Assembly: GCF_001591605.1 (NCBI RefSeq)
Contig: NZ_BCVF01000036.1
Span: 1 to 35,628, forward strand
Reading direction: 5' to 3'
Source of the DNA: Bacillus badius NBRC 15713
Lineage (GTDB): Bacteria; Bacillota; Bacilli; Bacillales; Domibacillaceae
Length of the DNA: 35,628 bases
The position numbers were made by a program, and so were the translations under genes. Shown in pieces: positions 13,260 through 21,386 of this stretch. Under the pieces are notes generated by a model. The model searched no databases. It was given only the letters and a program-made list of their open reading frames with translations, and was not told the DNA's origin. Each line of letters starts with the position of its first letter. Position 1 is the stretch's first letter.

Positions 13260-14811
13260 CTGGACAAAAAAAGAATGGAATAAGAGTACAATCACAGACG
13301 TTCATGGGAACGTCTTTTTTTATCGGGATTTATACGAAGGGAAACATGCTGAAATTTTCTCCAGAGCCAAGAATCTTATTGAACAAGGGGAAATCATTGA
13401 CAACATCACGGAGGGGTCAGTGAAAGCGAAGAATGTGCAAACGCCGTACATCATGGCGAATGTGTCGCGCTTGATACCGGAAATTCCTGCAATGTTGGTC
13501 AGCCGCTCTATTGGACAGATTAACTCTTCTCTGAATACAAAAGCGGAACAATTGGCAGCTATGGGTAAAGAAACTGCTGATCTGATAGACGGGCCCGAAG
13601 GAAATGAAGCGAACAACACAGTGTACGATCTGCAGCAGGAATTGATTGAGCAGATTGTAAAGAACTCCAACCTCACCTTTGAGCACTGGACAAACATCGT
13701 GCAGCAACAATTAGACGGCGGTTTAGTCGGTGTTCCATGGATGGATGATGACGGCATTCGGATTGACTTTAAACAGCGTGATGTCTACTTTCCTCATGAT
13801 GATGGAAAAGGCGTAGACCTAGTGTATGAGCGAGAATTCAACAGTGACCGGTACTTACATGTGTATAGAGAACGGGTGGAGCGCGGGAACTTGCTTACGA
13901 CTAACCGTCTGTACAAACTGAAGGAAGGCAGCGGACAGCTAACTGAATTGGATGAATCGACAACAAAAGAACTCTTAGGACTAGATGTGCTGGACAGAGT
14001 GTTTGAGGGGCGGTCCCGCCCGTTCGTGGAGTATTGGGCTAACGAGAAAACATTTATGAATCCGCTCGGCCGCTCCTGTCTGAAGAATCAAGAGGGCAAG
14101 CAAGATGAAATCAACTGGACATTAACTCGTAATGCAATTACCTTTGAGCGGAATGGAAAACCTCGTATTGCTGTATCCAAAGAAATCTTCACAGCTCTAC
14201 AGGAAGCCGCTTTACAGAGATATGGTCCGGGTGGAGAAAGCAGAATTGATCACAGGGATTTAGAAGTGGTCACCTTTGATGAAGAAGGAAAAGCAATGGA
14301 GATCATTCAGATTGATGTCACTAAGATTGGTGATCTTACATGGGTGAAAGATTTAATGAAACTCATGCTGATGGAAACGAGCACATCTGAAAAAGCGGTG
14401 GACTTCTATTTAGGTGAAGGCAGTAAACAAGCCGCTCAGTCGGGCATCGCGAAGTTTTACGACTTATTCGTTTCCATCACAAAAGCGGAGCAGATCCAAA
14501 AGGAATATGTCTACTTCCTGCAAAACTTATTCGAAAACTGCCTATGGTTAGCTAATCAAGATAATTCTTCGGTACTCATTGAGCGTCCGGAAATTCAAAC
14601 AAGAGCCATGGTGCCGATTAGTAGACAGGAATTATTAGAAGAGAACGCCAAAGCTTACACAGATGGCGTGCAATCGCTTGAAACAACAATCAAAGCCATT
14701 CACCCTCACGCCGCTGATGACTGGATACAGGAAGAAATAGAGCGGATTAAAGCAGAGGGTGAGATTGACGATAATCCTTACCCGGATGATGGAGGGGATG
14801 AGCAATTATGA
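13252..14811 (+). CDS. portal protein
   Basis: A 519-residue protein directly after the terminase genes, with the sequence character of PBSX-like portals: an N-terminal EGKHAEIFSRAKNLI segment, NVQTPYIMANVSRLI, a long helical middle, a core with HRDLEVVTFDEEGKAMEIIQ, and the acidic C-terminus PYPDDGGDEQL. Twelve copies form the channel through which DNA enters and to which the tail attaches. A perfect terminator-like hairpin lies in codons 16-23, which is unusual. Assignment rests on length, synteny and motifs. Confidence 0.9.
   Translation: MIDWTKKEWNKSTITDVHGNVFFYRDLYEGKHAEIFSRAKNLIEQGEIIDNITEGSVKAKNVQTPYIMANVSRLIPEIPAMLVSRSIGQINSSLNTKAEQLAAMGKETADLIDGPEGNEANNTVYDLQQELIEQIVKNSNLTFEHWTNIVQQQLDGGLVGVPWMDDDGIRIDFKQRDVYFPHDDGKGVDLVYEREFNSDRYLHVYRERVERGNLLTTNRLYKLKEGSGQLTELDESTTKELLGLDVLDRVFEGRSRPFVEYWANEKTFMNPLGRSCLKNQEGKQDEINWTLTRNAITFERNGKPRIAVSKEIFTALQEAALQRYGPGGESRIDHRDLEVVTFDEEGKAMEIIQIDVTKIGDLTWVKDLMKLMLMETSTSEKAVDFYLGEGSKQAAQSGIAKFYDLFVSITKAEQIQKEYVYFLQNLFENCLWLANQDNSSVLIERPEIQTRAMVPISRQELLEENAKAYTDGVQSLETTIKAIHPHAADDWIQEEIERIKAEGEIDDNPYPDDGGDEQL
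13296..13321 (+). terminator. intrinsic terminator-like hairpin inside the portal gene
   Basis: AGACGTTC (13296-13303), loop ATGG, GAACGTCT (13308-13315), followed directly by T up to 13321. An eight-base perfect stem, tetraloop and T tract lies in the coding sequence only 45 bases after the start codon. It may attenuate late transcription when ribosomes are absent. Confidence 0.7.
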
Positions 14812-14996
14812 TGAATGCGGAGTCGTTTATAAATAACCTAATTGAAGATCATCAGAAGAGTGAAGTGGAACACGAGCGGATTTCTGCTGAGATTGCCGTG
14901 CGACGCAAAGAAATCAGAGAGTCGATTGCCGAGAAGAAAGAGCGCTTCCGAAACAGACGGGGAGTTCGACAAAAGAGCTTTGATTTCATTCGTTAA
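14808..14996 (+). CDS. small coiled-coil protein, 62 aa
   Basis: Starts at ATGA overlapping the portal stop. The product is highly charged and helical throughout (IAVRRKEIRESIAEKKERFR), consistent with one amphipathic helix. It sits between portal and head morphogenesis genes, so it may be a minor head or assembly factor. No family recognised. Confidence 0.6.
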   Translation: MMNAESFINNLIEDHQKSEVEHERISAEIAVRRKEIRESIAEKKERFRNRRGVRQKSFDFIR

Positions 14997-15013
14997 TAGA
15001 GGAGTGAGCGGTC

Positions 15014-15853
15014 ATGATCGACAATGAAAAACTGCAGGATGAGCTAGAACAAGATCAAAACTCACCCGAAGCAAAAGTGTTAGCTGCCGCTCTCCTTGCC
15101 GCTCTGTCTATACAGGTGTTTAAAACCTACCGCTCCTATGCAAAAGACGGTATCTTATCTAATCGTGAAATGAACCAGCGGAATCGCAAGAAAAACTTCT
15201 TCCAGTCCATTTCAGCCACTCTCACGAGTCATTACAACCAAGTGAAGGAACTCGTGTTAAACAAAGCGCTAGGTGGATTTAAATGGGCGTATGAGCGGTA
15301 CATGAAGGAATACTCAAAGGCAGTCGGTTGGGAACTCAGCCGGGAACTGGCAGAGAAAGAAATCCAAGAACGAATGAAAAAGGGCTATCCGCTCAACAAG
15401 ACGATGACTTACAACCGAAGAAAAACGTTGAAACAGCTACGCCGCTCTTTGCAACAAGGGTGGAAGAAAGGCGAAACACAAGATCAGCTGATGAAACGAG
15501 TGGAGAAGGTTGTCGGCTCGGATGAAAAGCGGATCAAGAACATTGTGCAGCATGAAACCGCTCGAATGCAGTCGCTGGCTCAAATTAAGAGCATCGAGAA
15601 GGCGAAGAAACAGGGTGTGCGAATACAAACACAATGGTGGGCGTTAAGGGATGCAGTGACGCGCCCATCACACCGATATTTACATGGACAGAAATCAGAT
15701 GAAGAGGGCTATTTTTATGTAGCAGGTGCGAGAGCAAGAGCCCCGCGCCTATTTGGCATGCCCTCTGAAGATTGCAACTGCCGCTGTTATTTAAAGATCA
15801 TCAGCATATCGGATGGCGTTGACTTTGATGATTGGGTGGAGGAGGAAGAATGA
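15014..15853 (+). CDS. head morphogenesis protein, SPP1 gp7 / Mu gpF family
   Basis: A 279-residue protein with long helices in the first two thirds and the C-terminal family core QWWALRDAVTRPSHRYLHG, then PRLFGMPSEDCNCRCYLKI. This C-terminal Arg/His/Cys pattern is characteristic of the Mu F-like minor head proteins that bind the portal and take part in early prohead assembly or DNA ejection. GAGGAGTGAG precedes ATG 15014. Its place after the portal agrees with other PBSX-like phages. Confidence 0.9.
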   Translation: MIDNEKLQDELEQDQNSPEAKVLAAALLAALSIQVFKTYRSYAKDGILSNREMNQRNRKKNFFQSISATLTSHYNQVKELVLNKALGGFKWAYERYMKEYSKAVGWELSRELAEKEIQERMKKGYPLNKTMTYNRRKTLKQLRRSLQQGWKKGETQDQLMKRVEKVVGSDEKRIKNIVQHETARMQSLAQIKSIEKAKKQGVRIQTQWWALRDAVTRPSHRYLHGQKSDEEGYFYVAGARARAPRLFGMPSEDCNCRCYLKIISISDGVDFDDWVEEEE

Positions 15854-15966
15854 AGTGGTTGCAATTGTTGATTGAACAGCAACAATCCGCTTTCTTGAGA
15901 ATGTGGTCAAAGGAAATGAATCATGGTGAACGAGTGCATAGAAGCTTTGTGAAGTCGCTAAGATAG
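15850..15966 (+). CDS. small hypothetical protein, 38 aa
   Basis: ATG 15850 overlaps the previous stop (ATGA) and is preceded by GGAGGAAGA. The peptide begins MKWLQLLIEQQQSAFLRMWS and ends SFVKSLR, an amphipathic basic helix. Its last codons form the left arm of a terminator. Function unknown. Confidence 0.6.
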   Translation: MKWLQLLIEQQQSAFLRMWSKEMNHGERVHRSFVKSLR

Positions 15967-15978
15967 CGGCTATTTTTT
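15953..15978 (+). terminator. terminator at the head-morphogenesis/scaffold boundary
   Basis: AGTCGCTA (15953-15960) pairs with TAGCGGCT (15964-15971), with a three-base loop, followed after one A by six T. It lies within the late operon. Confidence 0.75.
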
Positions 15979-16089
15979 ATGTCCAATCCATGATGACTCT
16001 AAAAGCTGTGGATCGACCGCACAGGCGTTACATGTGCAATCCAATCGGTGACAATACATCGTTAAAAAATGTAGGAGGTAATGAAACAA
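15979..16089 (+). promoter_or_regulatory. leader of the scaffold-capsid genes
   Basis: This stretch has no gene. It holds a hairpin CTGTG (16008-16012) / CACAG (16020-16024), two copies of CCAATC, and AGGAGG at 16073-16078 for the scaffold gene. No clear promoter is seen. The sequence may be a structured mRNA leader that sets expression of the capsid genes. Confidence 0.4.
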
Positions 16090-16671
16090 ATGAATAGAGA
16101 ATTTTTAAAAGGCTTGGGACTAGAAGAGGAAGCTATCAATTCCATTATGGCTGAACACGGGAAAACAGTGAACACAACGAAAGAGGAGCTTAAAACCGCT
16201 CAAACAGAAGCGCAGTCGTTGAAAGATCAACTGAAAGAACGTGACACCCAGCTAGAGGAATTAAGCGCACAGAGCGGCAATAATGAAGCGCTGAAACAAC
16301 AGCTAGAAGTGTTAAAAGAAGCGAACAAACAGAAAGCCGCTGAATATGAAGCGAAACTCCACAAACAAACCTACGACTATGCGTTGGATCGAGCATTAAT
16401 GGGCGCTAAAGCACGCAATCCACTCGCAGTGAAAGCTTTATTGGATACGGAGGCCATTAAGCTAGATGGTGACAAACTGCTCGGATTAGATGACCAGCTG
16501 AACAAGTTGAGGGAGTCTGACGGCTATCTGTTTGAAGGAGAAGCAGAGCCGCCAAAGCCAAGTGGATACACACCAGGATCACCGCAAAGAGGGAATACGC
16601 CAAAGCCAAAGGACGCTTATGAAGCAGGGAAACAAAGAGCCTTAGAGCGACACCAAAAGGAGGAAAACTAA
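16090..16671 (+). CDS. capsid scaffold protein, phage GP20 family
   Basis: A 193-residue protein with a long central coiled coil (TKEELKTAQTEAQSLKDQLK onward), a hinge, and the C-terminal capsid-binding region with YDYALDRALMGAKARNPLAV, KALLDTEAIKLDGDKLLGLD and LRESDGYLF, typical of GP20-type scaffolds. It directs prohead assembly and is removed before packaging. AGGAGG is two bases from ATG 16081 and eleven from ATG 16090; 16090 is favoured weakly. It is followed by decoration and capsid genes as expected. Confidence 0.9.
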   Translation: MNREFLKGLGLEEEAINSIMAEHGKTVNTTKEELKTAQTEAQSLKDQLKERDTQLEELSAQSGNNEALKQQLEVLKEANKQKAAEYEAKLHKQTYDYALDRALMGAKARNPLAVKALLDTEAIKLDGDKLLGLDDQLNKLRESDGYLFEGEAEPPKPSGYTPGSPQRGNTPKPKDAYEAGKQRALERHQKEEN

Positions 16672-17037
16672 ATGAATTTACAGCCACAACGTGACACGAT
16701 TATCAGTCAAAAGGAATTTTTACGAAACACTGTCGGCATGGAATTTAAGACCGCTGGTTTAACGCTGGACGCTTCCAAATTTACAGCTGGTCAATATGTC
16801 AAAGCAGGGACAGCGGTATTTAAAAACGAAACGAGCGGCTTATTTGAGCCTGTTCAAGCAGATACACCAGAAACAATGCTTGCTGCTTGTCTAACTTCTC
16901 ATGATGTGAAGGTAACAGCGGGCGTGAATCCTGTTGTTGGCGGTGTGATGGGTGGTCATCCTATCGAGTCCAAATGTACAGGTGTGACAGCAAACTTCAA
17001 AGCGGCGACAAAAGGCCGTTTAACATTCGATATTTAA
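16672..17037 (+). CDS. head decoration / capsid-stabilising protein
   Basis: A 121-residue beta-rich protein (TAGQYVKAGTAVFKNETSGL, PVVGGVMGGHPIESKCTG) located between scaffold and major capsid protein, where tailed phages of this group encode a trimeric decoration or stabilising protein. AAAAGGAGG precedes the ATG. No sequence motif proves the role; synteny and fold-like pattern support it. Confidence 0.7.
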   Translation: MNLQPQRDTIISQKEFLRNTVGMEFKTAGLTLDASKFTAGQYVKAGTAVFKNETSGLFEPVQADTPETMLAACLTSHDVKVTAGVNPVVGGVMGGHPIESKCTGVTANFKAATKGRLTFDI

Positions 17038-17067
17038 TTAAACTAACAAAGGAAAGAGGTAGAAAAT

Positions 17068-18057
17068 ATGCCATTACATTTAGATGAATTCGGAAAAGAA
17101 CAATTGACAGGATACGTGCAGAATATCCCTCCGGCTCGTGAGTATTTACTGAAAAACATTTTGCCGATCGAGCGGACATACGACATGCAATTTGCTTACA
17201 ACGTGATTGATGGTGCATATTCAGAAGCTGCCAGCATCACGGGTTGGAATGCTTCCGCTCCTTTGCGTGACAAGCCGACGCTTGCTCGTATGTACGGGGA
17301 GATTGCAAAAATTCAGCATGAAGAAAAACTTGACGAGTATGAACTGTTGAAATTCAACCGTCCTCGTTCTGATGCAGAACGTGCTCAAGTTATTGAATAC
17401 GTATATAACATGACGGATCGATTATCAGAAGGTGTAGATGACCGGGAAGAATCTCTTCGAGCGGCCGCTATTTACGAAGGAGAACTGCATTACGAAGACA
17501 AAGAAAATGACGTTAAAATTGATGTTGTTTTCGATATCCCTGCTGGCAACAAAATCACAGTTACAACCAAGTGGGATCAAGCGACAGCAAAGCCTTTGTC
17601 CGATCTGCAAGCAGCGGTTAAGCAATTCCAATCGAAAAACAACCGCAAAAAACCTATTGTCATGCACATGACATCCGCTACAGAGGCGCTCTTGCTTCAA
17701 AACGAGCAAATCTCTGTACAGATTAATGGAGAAGCGAACAAAGGGCGTCTTGTTACTAGTCAACAAATGCAAAATGTGATTACTTCTCTGGGGTTGCCGC
17801 CATACGCCATTAATGATGACGTGATTGTTGAAAATGGCGTTGAGAAACCTTTGTTACCAGATGGAAGAATTGTTTTGATCGGTGCTGACATCGGTAAAAC
17901 ATTCTTAGGTCCAACAGTGGAAAATAATTATGAGCCTGGTAAGTTTGCTCAACCGGAAATCTTCACAAACCCTCCAGGACAAGGAATCATCATCGGGGAA
18001 GCGGCATTCCCTGCATTGACTAGACCGCAAGCAATCGTACATCTAAACGTACTGTAA
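17068..18057 (+). CDS. major capsid protein, gpE-like
   Basis: A 329-residue protein in the expected position, with the features of the Phage_cap_E family: N-terminal LLKNILPIERTYDMQFAYNV, RDKPTLARMYGEIAKI, a middle RLSEGVDDREESLRAAAIYE, and a C-terminal domain with PDGRIVLIGADIGKTFLGP and PGQGIIIGEAAFPALTRPQA. It forms the icosahedral shell in the HK97 fold. It is followed by a terminator, so its mRNA may be made in excess over the tail genes. Confidence 0.93.
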   Translation: MPLHLDEFGKEQLTGYVQNIPPAREYLLKNILPIERTYDMQFAYNVIDGAYSEAASITGWNASAPLRDKPTLARMYGEIAKIQHEEKLDEYELLKFNRPRSDAERAQVIEYVYNMTDRLSEGVDDREESLRAAAIYEGELHYEDKENDVKIDVVFDIPAGNKITVTTKWDQATAKPLSDLQAAVKQFQSKNNRKKPIVMHMTSATEALLLQNEQISVQINGEANKGRLVTSQQMQNVITSLGLPPYAINDDVIVENGVEKPLLPDGRIVLIGADIGKTFLGPTVENNYEPGKFAQPEIFTNPPGQGIIIGEAAFPALTRPQAIVHLNVL

Positions 18058-18080
18058 GAGCCTTTAAACGGGCTCTTTTT
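18057..18080 (+). terminator. terminator after the major capsid gene
   Basis: AGAGCC (18057-18062) pairs with GGCTCT (18071-18076), then a T run. It overlaps the capsid stop region. Confidence 0.8.
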
Positions 18081-18103
18081 CTTTTTGTAAAGGAGGTCAG
18101 AAT

Positions 18104-18265
18104 ATGTATATTGCCAAAACAACTCTTCTTCATAACGGCAAAATCGTTCCTATTGGCGACGAAGTGGATTTAACCGCTCAACAAGCAGAATCTTTAGGTG
18201 AACTAGTCGAGAAAAAGGAGCAGCCGAAACAGCGGAAGCAACGGAATAAAGAAGGTGACGAGTAA
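18104..18265 (+). CDS. small YqbF-like protein, 53 aa
   Basis: AGGAGG lies upstream of ATG 18104. The product begins MYIAKTTLLHNGKIVPIGDE, a short beta module followed by a basic tail (KQRKQRNKEGDE). Similar short proteins after the capsid gene are seen in Bacillus PBSX/skin-type elements, where a YqbF-like domain is found. Role unknown, possibly head-tail joining. Its stop overlaps the next start (TAATG). Confidence 0.65.
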   Translation: MYIAKTTLLHNGKIVPIGDEVDLTAQQAESLGELVEKKEQPKQRKQRNKEGDE

Positions 18266-18660
18266 TGTACAGCTTTCAAGATGTCGATGATTACTTGCAC
18301 AAACTCGCTTATACAGAAGCTTATACAGCGCTGGATCAAGTGGAGCGGGAGAAGGTAGTATTTACCGCTCATGAATTGCTTATCACTTACATTGCAGAAC
18401 CGCTTATTACAGCCAAGATTATCGCCATGCAGGTGATGTGTGCGTTGAAAAGCAATGGCGGTGACTTGTCGGCTATCGACCAGCTGCAGAAGAAAGGTGT
18501 CAAATCTTATTCACTTGAAGATGTATCTGTCACTTTTGCTGGTTCTGACTCTGCTACCTATCAATCATGGTGGGCGAATTATCCCGGCGTCTGTCCGGAT
18601 ATACTTGCGCTCCTTGCTAAACAGTTGAATCCCGGTGCTTATGTAGGTCGGTTAATATGA
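18265..18660 (+). CDS. head-tail connector (adaptor) protein, YqbG-like
   Basis: A 131-residue mostly helical protein (TALDQVEREKVVFTAHELLI, then PLITAKIIAMQVMCALK) with a C-terminal strand region, the pattern of the gp6/gp15-type adaptor that docks under the portal. It is the first of four consecutive joining genes before the sheath. Family assignment is by length, pattern and synteny. Confidence 0.75.
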   Translation: MYSFQDVDDYLHKLAYTEAYTALDQVEREKVVFTAHELLITYIAEPLITAKIIAMQVMCALKSNGGDLSAIDQLQKKGVKSYSLEDVSVTFAGSDSATYQSWWANYPGVCPDILALLAKQLNPGAYVGRLI

Positions 18661-18968
18661 TTATCACCAATCAAATTATTCAGATTGAACACAAAACGGG
18701 AGAGAACAAGTATGGCGAGGCTATTCATGGTCCGCCTGTCCAGTATGAAGCAAGAGTGACGGACAAAATCGAGGAAGTAAAGAACCAGCTGGGCAAAGAG
18801 GTTGTCAGCAACATGCACTTTTTACTCAAAGGGCTGGTAAAGGTGGGATATGACGACAAGGTTACCTATATCAACGAAAACGGCGATGTATTTGTTCGAA
18901 AACCGCTTAGTTATGAACCGAAACGTGGATTAGGCGGGCAAACTGTGTATACGAAGGTGTACTGCTGA
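18657..18968 (+). CDS. head closure / stopper protein
   Basis: A 103-residue beta-barrel-like protein (IEHKTGENKYGEAIHGPPVQ, KVGYDDKVTYINENGDVFVR) in the second joining position, matching SPP1 gp16-type stoppers that close the head after packaging. ATGA overlap upstream and a one-base overlap downstream indicate coupled translation. No diagnostic motif. Confidence 0.7.
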   Translation: MIITNQIIQIEHKTGENKYGEAIHGPPVQYEARVTDKIEEVKNQLGKEVVSNMHFLLKGLVKVGYDDKVTYINENGDVFVRKPLSYEPKRGLGGQTVYTKVYC

Positions 18969-19363
18969 TGATTGAATTTAAAAACTATGCAGAATCCATG
19001 CGGGAATTAAACAGACTGCCGTATGATCTCAAAAATGCCGCTGTCGATGGCATACACGCCGCTCTGCAAGAGTGGATGATGGAAGCCAAGAAGGTGGCTC
19101 CTGTCGATACAAGTAACCTAAAAAATGAAATAGAAACCGAAATAAACCGGGCTGAAATGGCAGGGGAACTGATCTCCAACGCCTACTCCAGTACCGGTTT
19201 TAATTATGCCTACTATTTGCACGAGGTAGGGAGCCAGAAGGGATACAGGCCGAAAAAAGCCGGTAAATCCCTTGAGTGGCTGAAAGCAACCAACGATCCC
19301 GACCGCTCTCTGGCAACGGTGGAGCGGACGATTGTGCAAAAAATGAGGCCGAAAGGATGGTGA
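18968..19363 (+). CDS. tail completion protein, HK97 gp10-like
   Basis: The 131-residue product begins MIEFKNYAESMRELNRLPYD and contains the gp10 family segments VAPVDTSNLKNEIETE and YAYYLHEVGS, with KKAGKSLEWL and VERTIVQKM toward the end. Such proteins link head and tail or cap the tail. Position and motif (APVDTS.L) make the family call fairly secure. Confidence 0.85.
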   Translation: MIEFKNYAESMRELNRLPYDLKNAAVDGIHAALQEWMMEAKKVAPVDTSNLKNEIETEINRAEMAGELISNAYSSTGFNYAYYLHEVGSQKGYRPKKAGKSLEWLKATNDPDRSLATVERTIVQKMRPKGW

Positions 19364-19367
19364 TTGC

Positions 19368-19829
19368 ATGAAAACACTGACGTTACTGGACGCGCTAGAG
19401 CTGTTCTGTAAGCAAGTGTTGCCGACAGCGAAGATTGCGCTCTTAAACCTTCCTAAGACGCCGCAGAGCGACCTTCTCGTCATGATAAATCCAGTGCCAG
19501 AGGAAAGAGCGATCAACGGCGTTCAAACGCGCATTGTGACTACATGGGATGTCATCTACTTTCACAGCCACGCTGCCCAAGTGGTAGAAAGCTTGGATAA
19601 ACTTCGGCGGGCGTTCGTGCATGGCATCACCATTCCTTTTTTGGACGAGGACGAGAACACGATGCGGTATATCCGTGTGCAGGCGTTCAGCCCAAGCCCC
19701 ATGAACGAAAACGAAAGTGACTTGAAATATATTCTCGCAAAGCTGGAAACCGTGACAAGTGATGTCTTGTCGGTTGAGCAGTTTGAAACGATGCAAGAAA
19801 TCGCATTTAACAAGGAGGTTAGGCCATGA
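19368..19829 (+). CDS. tail terminator protein, XkdJ-like
   Basis: A 153-residue alpha/beta protein placed directly before the sheath gene. It includes a helix near the N-terminus (DALELFCKQVLPTAKI), a strand TTWDVIYFHSH, and an acidic FLDEDENTMRYIRVQ section. Tail terminators stop tube and sheath growth at the right length. The call rests on position and general fold pattern. Confidence 0.7.
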   Translation: MKTLTLLDALELFCKQVLPTAKIALLNLPKTPQSDLLVMINPVPEERAINGVQTRIVTTWDVIYFHSHAAQVVESLDKLRRAFVHGITIPFLDEDENTMRYIRVQAFSPSPMNENESDLKYILAKLETVTSDVLSVEQFETMQEIAFNKEVRP

Positions 19830-20875
19830 GTTTTACAGACATGAATAAAGGGCGGCCCGGCGTTTGGTTCAACTTTCCAAAAGTTGTTGAAGAAGCCATC
19901 GAAGGGTCTGACGGAGCGGTAGCCATCGTCAAGAAAGATTACAACGCTTCCGCTACGCCCGACACAGCATATGAGTTTACAAGTTTGTCAGAGGCGCGAG
20001 AAATCATCGGCACATCGAAAATGGATGATATTCGCCGGGCATTTAAAGGCGGAGCCAGCAAGGTGGTTGTTTACACGCAGAAGGCACCGGAATTACCAGA
20101 AAGTGAATACGACTACACGGGCGCCCAAACGGCGCTTTCTTTGCGTTTCTTTGAAGCGGTCACGTTTGACCATCCGCTCACAGCAGACGCACGCACAAGC
20201 TGGTCTGGCTGGGCGACAAGCCAAGCAACAGAGGAACGTTACCTACCGGTATTTTACGGCGTGGACGACGACACAGACACAGCGGCCGGCATTGCTCGTG
20301 CAGTGGCAGATAAAAGCGAATTGGTGGCAACAGTTATCAATGCGCCAGTGTTTGGCGATGTCACATGGAAATCGTGGGAAGCAGCGAACTGGCTTGCTGG
20401 TAAATTTGCATCCACTCCGCTCTCTCAATCTCTCACTTATGCAGAGGTAGAAGGAGCGACTGACGTTTCTGTCCGTCTAACAAACGCACAGATCGTTGAA
20501 GCGTTATCCAAAGGAGCAATGGTGTTCGAATATACAGGACGCAAGGTGCGGCTTGTTAGAGGAGTTACTACTGCCGCTACATCGTTAAAGAATCTGGCGT
20601 TCAAACAAACCTTTACCCGTGACATCAAATTTTATCTGGAAGAAGTGTTTATCGGCAAGGTTCCGAACGGCTCTAATCAGCGGCTGTCAGCGGAAGGAAA
20701 CTTGAAGTCGAAGTTTATGCAGCCATTTGCTGATCGGGAAATCATTGATCCGGATTGGTCGCTGAAAGTCCTCCCGGGCCCGCAGAAACAACAAGTCATT
20801 GTCGATGTGGTCGCTACTGACCTTGAAACAATGGAGGAATTTTATATCACGGTGTCGCAAGGAGGTAGTAAATAA
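19826..20875 (+). CDS. xkdK: contractile tail sheath protein
   Basis: A 349-residue protein that fits the short PBSX-type sheath: N-terminal RPGVWFNFPKVVEEAIEGSD, then DGAVAIVKKDY, a central domain with SKVVVYTQK and NAPVFGDVTW, and the C-terminal polymerising arm FTRDIKFYLEEVFIGKVPNG and QKQQVIVDVVATDLETMEEF, with strand pairs donated to neighbours. It makes the tail a contractile (myovirus) machine. It is next to the tube gene, sharing one base. Confidence 0.93.
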   Translation: MSFTDMNKGRPGVWFNFPKVVEEAIEGSDGAVAIVKKDYNASATPDTAYEFTSLSEAREIIGTSKMDDIRRAFKGGASKVVVYTQKAPELPESEYDYTGAQTALSLRFFEAVTFDHPLTADARTSWSGWATSQATEERYLPVFYGVDDDTDTAAGIARAVADKSELVATVINAPVFGDVTWKSWEAANWLAGKFASTPLSQSLTYAEVEGATDVSVRLTNAQIVEALSKGAMVFEYTGRKVRLVRGVTTAATSLKNLAFKQTFTRDIKFYLEEVFIGKVPNGSNQRLSAEGNLKSKFMQPFADREIIDPDWSLKVLPGPQKQQVIVDVVATDLETMEEFYITVSQGGSK

Positions 20876-21315
20876 TGAATCCAAATCAAGCACACGAAGC
20901 CTTTTCCGGAACCTATGCCAAAATTTTTGAGTCCGGCCGCTGGTTGGCTCAATTTCATAGTGTTGAATTAAAGGTAGAAGCAAAATACGAGGACATCCCA
21001 CAGTCCGGCAAACTAAACCCCGGTAAAAAATTTGTAGGGTTTGAAATCACTGGATCTATGAAAGGATCGCAATACGGTTCCGAGTTTATCGAGCGGCTAT
21101 CAGCTGCCAAAGACCCGTCTATCCCGCCGCTTGTGACGAATATGACCATGGTCAATGAAGATCCTGCCGCTCGTGGTCCGTACAAAGTGGAGGTATCGGG
21201 CATCAAGTTCACATCTTGGCCGGTATTTATTGCTGAACACGGCTCTCCAGTCGAGCAGGAATTTGAGTTTGTTGCTGAAGATTACGAGATTGTACAAGGT
21301 GTGCCGGACCTTTAA
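20875..21315 (+). CDS. xkdM: tail tube protein
   Basis: A 146-residue protein matching PBSX XkdM: NQAHEAFSGTYAKIFESGRW, KLNPGKKFVGFEITGSMKGS and SGIKFTSWPVFIAEHGSPVE. Hexameric rings stack to form the inner tube. It starts on the last base of the sheath stop. The normal downstream neighbour would be the tail chaperone, but a lipoprotein gene is inserted instead. Confidence 0.93.
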   Translation: MNPNQAHEAFSGTYAKIFESGRWLAQFHSVELKVEAKYEDIPQSGKLNPGKKFVGFEITGSMKGSQYGSEFIERLSAAKDPSIPPLVTNMTMVNEDPAARGPYKVEVSGIKFTSWPVFIAEHGSPVEQEFEFVAEDYEIVQGVPDL

Positions 21316-21322
21316 TATAAAC

Positions 21323-21383
21323 TTCCCCTTCTTTTTCGATTAGACATATAATATAATGTGGAAAAATAGGAAAAGAAGGGGAA
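21323..21383 (+). promoter_or_regulatory. inverted repeat enclosing a -10 box and covering the lipoprotein RBS
   Basis: TTCCCCTTCTTTT (21323-21335) and AAAAGAAGGGGAA (21371-21383) are perfect 13-base complements. The loop holds overlapping TATAAT boxes at 21347-21352 and 21352-21357, without a good -35. A transcript from the second would begin near 21364, lacking the left arm. The right arm contains GAAGGGG, the likely ribosome binding site. So read-through mRNA could mask the site, while promoter-derived mRNA would expose it. Confidence 0.6.
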
Positions 21384-21386
21384 TAA

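Noticed and set aside
19971-20450. Plus-strand 159-codon frame inside the sheath gene
   Set aside because: Alternate-frame shadow of a strongly supported sheath protein, with Arg/Gln-rich composition.
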